NCBI GenBank assembly: GCA_016717595.1
Contig: JADKFE010000015.1
Coordinates: 87,326-151,325, forward strand
Origin: Deltaproteobacteria bacterium
Lineage (GTDB): Bacteria; Myxococcota_A; UBA796; CAJQPC01
DNA length: 64,000 bases
Reading direction: 5' to 3'
Shown: positions 9,349-17,313 of the stretch, piece after piece
How the letters are laid out: every line of letters starts with the position of its first letter
Position numbering within the stretch: position 1 is the first letter of the stretch
Notes under the pieces: generated by a model
The model's database searches: none
Told to the model about the DNA's origin: nothing
What the model saw: the letters and a program-made list of their open reading frames with translations, nothing else
Position numbers and translations under genes: made by a program

Positions 9349-10083
9349 ATGAACTGCCCTCGATGCCAACACCCGAACCCTGACGGCGAGCGCTACTGCG
9401 AGATCTGCGGCGTCGACCTCAGCGGCGTGCAGATCACGCCCCGCGCCCCAGCGCCGCCGCCCCCACCGCCGCCCGCGGTGCCGAACCCCCACGCGAAGCG
9501 CCGCACGCTGTACGACCCAGGGCCCGCCTCTCCGCCCTTGCCCCAGGGCCCGCTCCCTGGCGCCGATGAGGTGTTCTCCCGGAGCCTGCCGCCACGAAAG
9601 GCCCTCGACCCCAACGATCCCTTCGGGGCCAGCGCGCCGCGGGCCACGGCGATCGGCCCGACGACTCCCCAAGCGCCCCAGCCTCCGCCGCCACCCCGCC
9701 CGGCGGCGGCGAGCCCCCGCACCATCGTTGAGCGCCCCGCGGGCCCGATGACGCCGAGCGCCCAGGTGCGCGGCGCCTTGCTCGATCCCCGCTACGGCCG
9801 CCTTCACGCGCTCCGCGTCGGCCGAAACACCGTCGGGCGTGATCCCGATCAAGACGTGGTGGTTGAAGATGGGCGGGTGAGCGGGCGTCACGGCTTCCTC
9901 TTCATCAAGGAGAGCGGCGAGGCCAGCTTTATGGACGTCTCAACGAACGGCAGCGTGGTGAACGGCGCCCCACTTCATGGGGAGGTCGCAGAGCTGGAGC
10001 ATGGCGCGGTGCTCAAGCTCGGCGGCGCGGCGATGATCCTCTTGCTGGTGCCGCCCCAGGTGCTCCGTGAGGCGGGGCTGTGA
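9349..10083 (+). CDS. Zinc-ribbon and FHA domain protein
   Basis: A cytosolic phospho-threonine reader. The N-terminus has a CPRC...CEIC zinc ribbon (C3, C6, C17, C20). A long Pro-rich linker (about 28-140) follows, and then a C-terminal FHA domain (about 155-240) with the expected GR, SGRH and STNG-type signatures (VGRDPDQDVVVED, VSGRH, STNGSVVNG). No signal peptide is present. The start at 9349 has GGAGG 5 bases upstream. Its stop overlaps the GTG start of the next gene (GTGA), so translation is coupled. With flanking kinase and PP2C genes, it probably binds phosphorylated members of this operon. Confidence 0.9.
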   Translation: MNCPRCQHPNPDGERYCEICGVDLSGVQITPRAPAPPPPPPPAVPNPHAKRRTLYDPGPASPPLPQGPLPGADEVFSRSLPPRKALDPNDPFGASAPRATAIGPTTPQAPQPPPPPRPAAASPRTIVERPAGPMTPSAQVRGALLDPRYGRLHALRVGRNTVGRDPDQDVVVEDGRVSGRHGFLFIKESGEASFMDVSTNGSVVNGAPLHGEVAELEHGAVLKLGGAAMILLLVPPQVLREAGL

Positions 10084-11804
10084 CGACGGGGCTCCTCACG
10101 CTTGTGCTCTCCGCCGCTTGGGCCGGGGAGTCGCTGAGCGTCACCGCCTTGCCGCCCGCGGAGCAAGGCCGCGCGAGAGCCCAGATCGAGCTGCAGGATC
10201 TCAACCATCAGCAGGCGATCTCCGGGGCCACACCCACCGCGACGCTGCGCGCGGTCGTGGGCCAAGGGCAAGCCGCCGTCGGCAAGATCACCCCGCTCTA
10301 CACCAGCGACGAGCCCGTCTACACGGTGATGGCCTTTGACCAGTCCGGCTCGTTCAAGCGCCACTGGTCGGCGGCGTTTGACCTCGCCCGGGGCTTCGCG
10401 ACGGCGATGCCCCAAGGCAAACACAGCGTCGAGGTCACCACCTTAGGCGTGCAGTTCATCCGCCAAGGCGTCGTGACCGACGGGCCGGGGCTCACGTCCC
10501 TGCTCTCGAAGGTTGAGGCGCAGGGCTCGGGGCAGTCGGCGACGCGGCTGAAGGGTTTTGTGCGGGACGCCATTGATCTGGCCGCCGCCGGTCAGCCCCT
10601 CGCCAGCGGCGGCGCGCGGCAGGTCATCGTGTTCACCGACGGCGGCGACGAGTCGGCCGCGTACGACGTAGACGAGATCGTCGCCTACGCCCGTGAGCGC
10701 GGCGTCATCGTGCACACCGTCGCCCATTACCAAGGCGCGAAGGTGAGCCCCGAGCGCCTCGACGAGCTTCGCCAGCTCTCTGAAGGCACCGGCGGGCGGG
10801 GCGTGCAAGTAGACGCCACCGCCCAGGCCAAGACCGCCGTGCAGCAGCTCGCCACCTTGGCCACGCGGCTCTATTGGGTGGAGCTGAGCTTCTGCGGGCT
10901 CAACGCGGCCACGCCACACTTCGACGACAAGCTCACCATCGAGCTGATGAGCGGCGGCCAGCGCCTCGCCTGGAGCGACCCCGCCCCCTTCCGCCAGAAC
11001 GCCACGGGCGCCGGTGTGACGGCCTGCGCGGGCTGTGAGGCGGGCTGCCCCACGGGTCAGGTGTGTGACGCGGGGGCCTGTAAGCCCGACCCCAACGTCA
11101 AAGCGCCCCAAGCGGCGGTCGCCAAAGACTCTCCTTGGTGGCCTTGGCTGCTCGCGCTCCTCGCCGCCTTGGGGCTCGGCGGCCTGCTCGCCTGGCTCTT
11201 GGCCTCTCGGCGCCGCGAACGGGAGGCCCCGGCCCCCGCCACGATCCCCGCCACCCCAGCGCCGCCCGTCGTCGTGGCCCCGGCTGTGGCCCCGGCCGCC
11301 GAGCCCGGCTCCACCGCCGGGTGGCGTGACCCCTTCGCCACCTTCCCCGAGACCCAGCTCCACGTCGTCGGCCAGCAGCCCGCCGTCGAGCCGATCCTCC
11401 GCGTGCACAAGAGCGTGCTCAAGATCGGCGGCTCTCGGGAGGCCGGGGTTGACCTTGTGCTCAATCTGCCCCAGGTGAGCGGCCACCACGCGACGCTGCA
11501 GGTGTACCCCGCGGGCGCGGTGTTCGTCACCGACCATGGCTCGACGAACGGCACCTACGTCGGCGGTCGCCGCTTGGCCTCGGGCGAGCGGGTGGAGCTC
11601 CTCCCCGGCGACGTGCTCTCCCTCTCGCAGCAGCTCCACCTGCGCCTCGTCCAGCCCTCCCGGATGCCGACGGTGAGCCCCTCTCAGCCCACCACGCCGG
11701 CGCCGGTGGCCGCGAGCCCCGCCGCCGCGCCGCCCCCGCCGAGCGCTCCTGTGCACAAACAAACCATCATCGCCCCTGTCAAGCCCTCCCGAGGTGACCG
11801 TTGA
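10080..11804 (+). CDS. Exported VWA domain protein with TM segment and cytosolic FHA domain
   Basis: Starts at GTG 10080, overlapping the previous stop. Order: signal peptide (about 1-16), VWA domain with an intact MIDAS (DQSGS, Asp 87; VIVFTDGGDES near 185), a small Cys-rich knot (CAGCEAGCPTGQVCDAGACK, about 315-340), one transmembrane helix (about 350-376), a Pro/Ala linker, and an FHA domain (about 435-525; SGHH, STNGTYVGG). The VWA part lies outside the inner membrane and the FHA part inside. It could therefore couple an envelope ligand or adhesion state to phosphorylation inside. Its stop overlaps the next start (TTGA). Confidence 0.9.
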   Translation: MTTGLLTLVLSAAWAGESLSVTALPPAEQGRARAQIELQDLNHQQAISGATPTATLRAVVGQGQAAVGKITPLYTSDEPVYTVMAFDQSGSFKRHWSAAFDLARGFATAMPQGKHSVEVTTLGVQFIRQGVVTDGPGLTSLLSKVEAQGSGQSATRLKGFVRDAIDLAAAGQPLASGGARQVIVFTDGGDESAAYDVDEIVAYARERGVIVHTVAHYQGAKVSPERLDELRQLSEGTGGRGVQVDATAQAKTAVQQLATLATRLYWVELSFCGLNAATPHFDDKLTIELMSGGQRLAWSDPAPFRQNATGAGVTACAGCEAGCPTGQVCDAGACKPDPNVKAPQAAVAKDSPWWPWLLALLAALGLGGLLAWLLASRRREREAPAPATIPATPAPPVVVAPAVAPAAEPGSTAGWRDPFATFPETQLHVVGQQPAVEPILRVHKSVLKIGGSREAGVDLVLNLPQVSGHHATLQVYPAGAVFVTDHGSTNGTYVGGRRLASGERVELLPGDVLSLSQQLHLRLVQPSRMPTVSPSQPTTPAPVAASPAAAPPPPSAPVHKQTIIAPVKPSRGDR

Positions 11805-14800
11805 CCCCATCGCCCGCGTTCGTCCACGGGCTCTCCGACGCCGGACGCGTGCGCGAGCAGAACGAAGACAACTTCCGCGTCGAGCAGCTCGGCGAGCACG
11901 AGTGGCTGCTCGTCGTCTGTGACGGCATGGGCGGCCACGAGGCGGGCGAGATCGCCAGCAAGGTCGCCGTGGACGCCGTCGTCGCCGGAATGCGCGCCCG
12001 AGACCGCCAGAACCCCGCCCAGGCCTTGTTTGACACCCTCCACGAGGCCAACCGCGCCGTGCTCGCCGAGGCCAGCCAACAAGGCGCCTGGGGCATGGGC
12101 ACCACCGTCGTCGCCGCGCTGTTGCAGGGGGAGCACGCCTGGGTGGGCTGGGTCGGCGACAGCCGCCTGTACCACTTCCGCCAAGGGCTCTTAGAGGAGC
12201 GCACTGAAGACCACACGCGGGTGCAGCAGCTCGTGAACTTGGGCTTTCTCACCGCCGAGCAGGCCCGGGAGCACCCCGACGCCCACGTCTTGACCCAGGC
12301 CATCGGCGGCGGCCCCGGCGGCCAGGCCTCTTTTCACCCCGGCGTGTGGAGCGAGCAGGTCACCTTACGCGTCGGCGACACCTTGGTGTTGTGCTCCGAT
12401 GGCCTGCACGACCTCTTGGACGAGGTCGACATCTACAACACCGTGAGCGGTCGCCCGGTGCAAGACGCCGCCGAGGCCCTGGTGAACGAGGCGCTCCGCC
12501 GCGGCGGGCACGACAACGTCACCGTGATCGTCGCGGTGTATGGCCAGCCGAACGTGCCCCAGGCGGTCTCGATCCCGCGCCCGCCGCCGCTCTCCCCCGC
12601 GTCCGACGCCCCGACCGACCCGCCCGCTGAGCCGATGACCGCCCCCGCCGCCGCTGAGGAGTCAAGCTTCACACCGCCTCCTTCCCCGGCCACAAAGGGG
12701 AGCGGCCCCCGCGGGACGATGCCCCAGGCGCACCTCGCGGGCTGGGTGCCGCTGCGCGCGGCGATGGCCTTTGTGGCCGCGGCGCTCTTGGTGGGCCTCA
12801 CCCTTGGTTATCTGGCGGCCACCCTCGTCCGGCGTGGGAGCGAGCAGGGCACCACCGCGGAGATCGTCGCCCCGACGGAGTCCCCAGCGCCCCATCGGCA
12901 GCCCGTGGGGGAGGTCTCCGCCCAGCCCGCGCCCGAGGCGCCGCCCCTTGAGCCCGCGCCGACTCCCCCGGCCGACGCGGCGCCCACCCCGAAGCTCCGG
13001 CCCCCGGCGCCCGGCTCCGGCCACCGCGCCACCGGCGCCCGCACCCGCGCCGAGCCCGTGAGCCTCCGGGGGCTGCTCCTCCTGCTGTTGATCCTGCTGC
13101 CCGAGCCCGCCTCGGCCCGGGACAAGACCTACTGCGTGGGCGGCTACGACGGCGTGCCCCCCCGTCACAGCGCGGCGTGTAACACCCGGGCGGTGCGCTC
13201 GATGCACGCCCAGTGGCACGCCCACATGTTCGTCACCGACGGCAAACAGTGCATGGAGTGCTACGACGAGGTCGACAGCTCCTGTGAGTGGGACTTCTTA
13301 GCGAACAACCGCAGATGGCGCGCGGCGGACCCGTTCACCTGCCGGAAGCTCAGCTCCCTCAACGACGGCAGCTACATCCACCAGCACATGATCGACGGCG
13401 CCCCGGCCTCGGCGCCTCCGCCGCCCAAACCGGTCACCTACAAGGCGGCGCTGGACTCGGTGAGCCCCGGCCCCTACGCCGTCGGCGACCAGATCACCCT
13501 CGTCGGCTCGCTGCGGGACGAGGCGGGCAACCCCCGGCCCACCCCCGGCGGCGACTTCGTGTTCACCGGCGCCGACGGGCGCACCTTCACCATCCCCGGC
13601 AGCCCACAGAGCGACGGCACGGTGACCGCCAAGGTGAAGCTCCAGGCGATCGACGGCCTCAAGGTAGAGTTTCGCCCCAAGCTGCCCAGCCTCGCCTCCC
13701 ACGAGAAGGTCACGCTGAGCACGTCCAAGGCCACGCCGATTCAGATCGAGCTGTGTGAGGCCCGCGCCCAGGTCATCTCCCCCAGCGCCGGAGAGCCGCT
13801 CCTCGCCGGTCAGCCGGTGCTGCTGCGCGCCACGTTGTTGCACCCCCAGACCAACCAGCCGATCACCGTGCCTGGCGCCCAGCTTGAGTTTGACGTGCGC
13901 CCCGAGGGCCTCGCGCCGAGCAAGGTGGTGGCCGACGCCCGCTTAGAGGCCCGGTACACGCCCCCGGCCTCCGCGGATCCGCGCCCGATTCAGCTCAGCG
14001 TGTCGGGCAGAGTCGGCGCGCGCGCCATCTGCCCCGCGCCGGAGATCACCGTCGCCGCCAGCGACTCGGGCTTGGCCTTTGACCTGAGCGACCTCCCAGA
14101 TCGCTGCTACGTCGGTCTGCCCTGCGTGGGGGATCTGAGCCTGAGCCTGCCGCCCGTGGGCACCCCGGCCCGGCAGCGCGCCGATCGTCTGCTCGCCGAT
14201 CCCAAGGTGAGCCTACGCATCACCGACAACAGCGTGGTCATCGGCACGGCGTCGGCGGCCAAAGGCGCGGCGCGGCTCACCCGCCAGTATGACCAGCCGG
14301 GCAACGCCGATTGGCAGGTGGTGCTGTTGGACGGCGCCGGGGTTGAGCTTCTGCGCTCCGCGGTTCACACCGTCACCGTGCGCCCGCCCCTCAAGCTCAG
14401 CCTGCCCGACCGCCTCAACTTCGGCACGATCCCCGCGGGCAGCGACCTTGAGGAGGTCTGTCAGACCTTAGACTTCTCGGCGTCTGAGGCCGCAGAGGAG
14501 CACGGCTTTCGGCTGGAGTGGGTGAACGGCAGCGGGTGTAAATCAACGCCCAAGCTCATGTTTTTGGGGGCGCTCGGCTTCATCGACACCGCGAGCCTCA
14601 CCCCCGCCCGCGACATCGTCTCCCTCGACCCCGACCAGCCCACGCTCACCGTCTGCCTCGACGTGCCGCGCTGCGACGCCGACGTCTCCCCCAAAGGCAC
14701 CGCCCTGCGCGTGACGCCGCTCACCGCGGCCTTCGCCAGCCAGGCCACCACGGTGAACCTCACCTGGGACGTCGAGGGCCGCTCCTGGCTCTCATGCAAC

Positions 14801-15226
14801 CTGTGGTGGGTGGCGCCCAGCGGCGGGCTCTTCGCCTTGCTCCTCTTGATCTACGGCTTCATCCGCCCGGCCCGCTTCGGCGAGAGCGCCGCGGTGCGGG
14901 TGGCCGACGACGTCAAGAACCTGCGCCGCGTACACGCCCTGGTGCTTCGTGAGCAGCCCGGCAGCGGGGCCGGCCTCTACCGCGACGCCCGGGTTGGGGT
15001 TCACGCCGATGGCACCGTAGACGGTCGCCTGCGCCTGGCGCTGGTCGAGCTGCGGGCGGTGAAGGGCGGCGGCGTGTTAATGTTCCCTCTCAACGGTGGG
15101 GCCATAGAGGTTCAAGATCGCAGGACAAAACGGTTTGAGCCCGTGAGCGTGCCCAAAGAGGGCTACAGCCCCGGCCAAGAGCTCTACCGGGTTGGGCCCA
15201 TCGTCTTGAAGGTGGAGGCGTCGTGA
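11801..15226 (+). CDS. PP2C phosphatase with TM segment, read through into a second exported protein
   Basis: As sequenced this is one 1141-codon frame starting at TTG 11801. Residues 1-250 are a PP2C Ser/Thr phosphatase with all metal-binding motifs (REQNED near 19-24, CDGMGGH with Asp 41, GDSRLY, SDGLHDLL, GGHDNVTV). It would reverse the kinases' work. A TM helix (about 308-335) and a Pro-rich stretch follow. At residue 420 a clean signal peptide appears (GTG at 13058), and the rest looks like a different gene. In the +1 frame the phosphatase would end with a PAPATAPPAPAPAPSP tail at a TGA (13059-13061) overlapping that GTG, the same 4-base overlap used at 10080 and 11801. I infer a one-base insertion near the CCCCC at about 13010, and two genes: 11801-13061 and 13058-15226. 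Confidence 0.85.
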   Translation: MTPSPAFVHGLSDAGRVREQNEDNFRVEQLGEHEWLLVVCDGMGGHEAGEIASKVAVDAVVAGMRARDRQNPAQALFDTLHEANRAVLAEASQQGAWGMGTTVVAALLQGEHAWVGWVGDSRLYHFRQGLLEERTEDHTRVQQLVNLGFLTAEQAREHPDAHVLTQAIGGGPGGQASFHPGVWSEQVTLRVGDTLVLCSDGLHDLLDEVDIYNTVSGRPVQDAAEALVNEALRRGGHDNVTVIVAVYGQPNVPQAVSIPRPPPLSPASDAPTDPPAEPMTAPAAAEESSFTPPPSPATKGSGPRGTMPQAHLAGWVPLRAAMAFVAAALLVGLTLGYLAATLVRRGSEQGTTAEIVAPTESPAPHRQPVGEVSAQPAPEAPPLEPAPTPPADAAPTPKLRPPAPGSGHRATGARTRAEPVSLRGLLLLLLILLPEPASARDKTYCVGGYDGVPPRHSAACNTRAVRSMHAQWHAHMFVTDGKQCMECYDEVDSSCEWDFLANNRRWRAADPFTCRKLSSLNDGSYIHQHMIDGAPASAPPPPKPVTYKAALDSVSPGPYAVGDQITLVGSLRDEAGNPRPTPGGDFVFTGADGRTFTIPGSPQSDGTVTAKVKLQAIDGLKVEFRPKLPSLASHEKVTLSTSKATPIQIELCEARAQVISPSAGEPLLAGQPVLLRATLLHPQTNQPITVPGAQLEFDVRPEGLAPSKVVADARLEARYTPPASADPRPIQLSVSGRVGARAICPAPEITVAASDSGLAFDLSDLPDRCYVGLPCVGDLSLSLPPVGTPARQRADRLLADPKVSLRITDNSVVIGTASAAKGAARLTRQYDQPGNADWQVVLLDGAGVELLRSAVHTVTVRPPLKLSLPDRLNFGTIPAGSDLEEVCQTLDFSASEAAEEHGFRLEWVNGSGCKSTPKLMFLGALGFIDTASLTPARDIVSLDPDQPTLTVCLDVPRCDADVSPKGTALRVTPLTAAFASQATTVNLTWDVEGRSWLSCNLWWVAPSGGLFALLLLIYGFIRPARFGESAAVRVADDVKNLRRVHALVLREQPGSGAGLYRDARVGVHADGTVDGRLRLALVELRAVKGGGVLMFPLNGGAIEVQDRRTKRFEPVSVPKEGYSPGQELYRVGPIVLKVEAS
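13058..15226 (+). other. Probable separate gene inside the PP2C frame: exported Cys-rich single-pass protein
   Basis: If split from the phosphatase, this gene encodes 722 residues starting at GTG 13058. It has a signal peptide (LRGLLLLLLILLPEPASA), a Cys-rich N-terminal domain with a CMEC pair (about 20-110), several Ig-like beta domains, a TM helix near residues 585-605 and a cytosolic C-terminal module of about 130 residues. That module (LRRV..LV..EQPG...G.YR.AR, then EV.DRRT.RFE) recurs in the gene ending at 17299, so both proteins end in the same cytosolic partner-binding or regulatory domain. The family is unknown to me. Confidence 0.6.
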
Positions 15227-16890
15227 TGTCCCTCTGGCTTGTGTGGGCGATGATCTGGACGGTCTTGGCCGATCCCGGCAGCGAGATCGCCCTGGTGCTC
15301 GACAACTCCTGCTCCATGGTCGTGAGCACGACGAGCAGCCTAGACGGCGCGACCTTCCCGCCGAACGACCCCGAGCGCGCCGCCGTGCTCGGCGCGTTGG
15401 TGGTCGAGGGGCTCACCCGAGGCACCAACGACAAGCTCACCGTGCTCGGCTTTCGATCGGGGCCCGGCGCCCCGCCCCAGGTGGTGCGCAGCGCCGCCGA
15501 GATCCGCGCCTTGCCCTATGTGAGCGGCACCTACTTCAGCCCCTCTCTGCGAGAGGCCGCGGCCACGCTCTCCCGGTCGAGCCAAGACACCCGCCTGCTG
15601 ATGTTCTTCACCGACGGCATCCCCGAGGACGTCCCGAACCCCAACGACGCCCGGTCTCTGGCGGGCCTCGACGCCAACCCGAGGCTCGACTCCGTGGTCA
15701 TCGGGCTCTACGGCAGCGACGAGATCCGCGACAGCGCCAAAGCCTACCTCACGCCCCTGGTGCGTCACCCCGACGACCTCACGCTCTTGTCCAACCCCGC
15801 CGACGTCGTGCCGGCCTTCACCCGCGGCTACGCCCGGGCCTTGGGCTCCAAGCCCCTGAGCTTCACCCTCGACGGCGGCGACTCCAAGACCATCGAGGTC
15901 GGGCGCTGGGTCACCGAGGTGATGGTGGTGGTGGCCTCGTCTCGGCCAGGCCCGGCGTTCACGGCGAGCCTCAGCGGCCCCCAAGGTGGGGTGAGCCCCA
16001 AAGCCACCGGCGACAACGGCTGCCCGCAGAGCATCGTGTTGAGCAACGCGCCGAACGTCTGCTCCGATCCCCGCCGCCACTACGCCGTCTTTCGCGCCGC
16101 CCACGACCCCAACCGCCCCGCCACCTACACGCTCTCCCTCGCTGCAGGCGACGACGAGGCCCAGGTCGGCGTCATCTTACGTTACGACCTCATCGCCGCC
16201 TTGGACCTGCCGCCCAAGACCGAGGTGGGCGCGACGGTGCCGGTGCGCGCCCGGCTGCTGTTCCAGGGCCGCACCTTCGACGACGCCGAGTTCTTCACCT
16301 CCGACGGCTTCGCCGTGCAGCTCAAGGTCGAGGGCGCGGAGATCCCCCTCACCCACGTCGGCGGCGGCGAGTTCACCGGGTCTTGGGCGCCGTCTCAGCC
16401 CGGCCTCGGCCAGCCCACCATCGCCCAGGTCGTCTTCTCCAACCAGTGGCTCGAGAAGCGCGCCCAGCGCGGCACCTTGGTGGACGGCTTTCTCGACCTC
16501 ACCCTGCGCCCGAGCCCGAACCCCCTGGAGCTTGGCGCCTGGCAGGCCGAGCGCGGCGAGGTCAAACGCTGCGGCGTGCTCGACCTCACGGCCTCCTCAG
16601 AACGCCGACCGCGTGGCGATCCTCTGCGAGGGCCTCGGCGCCCCGGCGGGGGTGACCGTGAGCTGCCAGCCCGTCGCCGGGAGCGAGGCCACCCTCAAAG
16701 ACGGCCAGAAGGGCCAGCCCCAGCGGTACGAGGTCTGCGTCACCTCGGCCAAGTGCTGCGGCGACGCCTCGGGTCAAGGCGCGGCGGTGCGGCTCGTCGG
16801 CGCCCACCCCCACTACGCCTCTGGCGCGGTCACCGTGCCCCTCGGCTTTCAGGTGAAGGCCGCGGGCTTCATCCGCTGCTGGTGGGTTGA
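15223..16890 (+). CDS. Exported VWA domain protein, 5' part of a frameshifted gene
   Basis: Start is GTG 15223 or ATG 15226, both overlapping the previous stop. A signal peptide (about 1-17) precedes a VWA domain with MIDAS DNSCS (Asp 27) and MFFTDGIPED (about 127-136). A beta-sandwich region with CARDB/Ig-like character follows (about 210-450). Meaningful sequence in this frame ends near base 16595 at GVLDLTA. The next 300 bases of the frame are Arg/Gly-rich noise, while the true continuation (NADRVAILCEGLG) is one frame away. Deleting one base of GCCTCCTCAG (16591-16600) restores a 691-residue protein. I regard it as one gene spanning 15223-17299. Confidence 0.8.
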   Translation: MMSLWLVWAMIWTVLADPGSEIALVLDNSCSMVVSTTSSLDGATFPPNDPERAAVLGALVVEGLTRGTNDKLTVLGFRSGPGAPPQVVRSAAEIRALPYVSGTYFSPSLREAAATLSRSSQDTRLLMFFTDGIPEDVPNPNDARSLAGLDANPRLDSVVIGLYGSDEIRDSAKAYLTPLVRHPDDLTLLSNPADVVPAFTRGYARALGSKPLSFTLDGGDSKTIEVGRWVTEVMVVVASSRPGPAFTASLSGPQGGVSPKATGDNGCPQSIVLSNAPNVCSDPRRHYAVFRAAHDPNRPATYTLSLAAGDDEAQVGVILRYDLIAALDLPPKTEVGATVPVRARLLFQGRTFDDAEFFTSDGFAVQLKVEGAEIPLTHVGGGEFTGSWAPSQPGLGQPTIAQVVFSNQWLEKRAQRGTLVDGFLDLTLRPSPNPLELGAWQAERGEVKRCGVLDLTASSERRPRGDPLRGPRRPGGGDRELPARRRERGHPQRRPEGPAPAVRGLRHLGQVLRRRLGSRRGGAARRRPPPLRLWRGHRAPRLSGEGRGLHPLLVG

Positions 16891-17299
16891 GCTGGCCGTG
16901 GGCCTCGGCGTGTTGACCGTCGCCTTCGTGCTCCTGGGGCTCTTGCGCCCGCACAAGTTTGACCCGGCGCTCATCGTGCGGGTCGCCTCCAAAGAGGCAG
17001 ATCTTCGCCGCGTCCCCTCCTTGGTCATCGAGGAGCAGCCCGGCGGAAAACGCGGCTTCTACCGCAACGCCCGGCTGTGCATCGACGGCGAAGGCAACAT
17101 GATCCGAAACCCCCGAAAGGCTGTTTTGGTGCTTGAGGCCGGGCCCGGCGGGTCTACGGTGTTTCGCTCCAGCGGGGCCTTGGAGGTGAAGGACCGGCGC
17201 ACCGCGCGCTTCGAGGCGCTCAGCGCCGAGGCGCTCAGCCAAGGCCACATGTCTGGCGTGATATACAGGGCCGGCGGCCTGTTCATCAAGTTTGGGTAG
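16532..17299 (+). CDS. 3' part of the frameshifted VWA protein: TM helix and shared cytosolic module
   Basis: True coding in this frame starts near 16598; the first 22 codons from 16532 are shadow. It holds the end of the extracellular region (with CC and CQP cysteines), a TM helix (about 16884-16950, WWVELAVGLGVLTVAFVLLG) followed by LRPHKF, and a cytosolic module of about 110 residues. The module aligns by eye with the end of the preceding gene: VRVAS..ADLRRVPSLVIEEQPG, then GFYRNARL, EVKDRRTARFE and IYRAGGLFIKFG. The tubulin-like gene starts 14 bases after its stop, so the pair are in one operon. Confidence 0.75.
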   Translation: MAPGRPSAARSNAAACSTSRPPQNADRVAILCEGLGAPAGVTVSCQPVAGSEATLKDGQKGQPQRYEVCVTSAKCCGDASGQGAAVRLVGAHPHYASGAVTVPLGFQVKAAGFIRCWWVELAVGLGVLTVAFVLLGLLRPHKFDPALIVRVASKEADLRRVPSLVIEEQPGGKRGFYRNARLCIDGEGNMIRNPRKAVLVLEAGPGGSTVFRSSGALEVKDRRTARFEALSAEALSQGHMSGVIYRAGGLFIKFG

Positions 17300-17313
17300 C
17301 GGGAGAGCGGACG

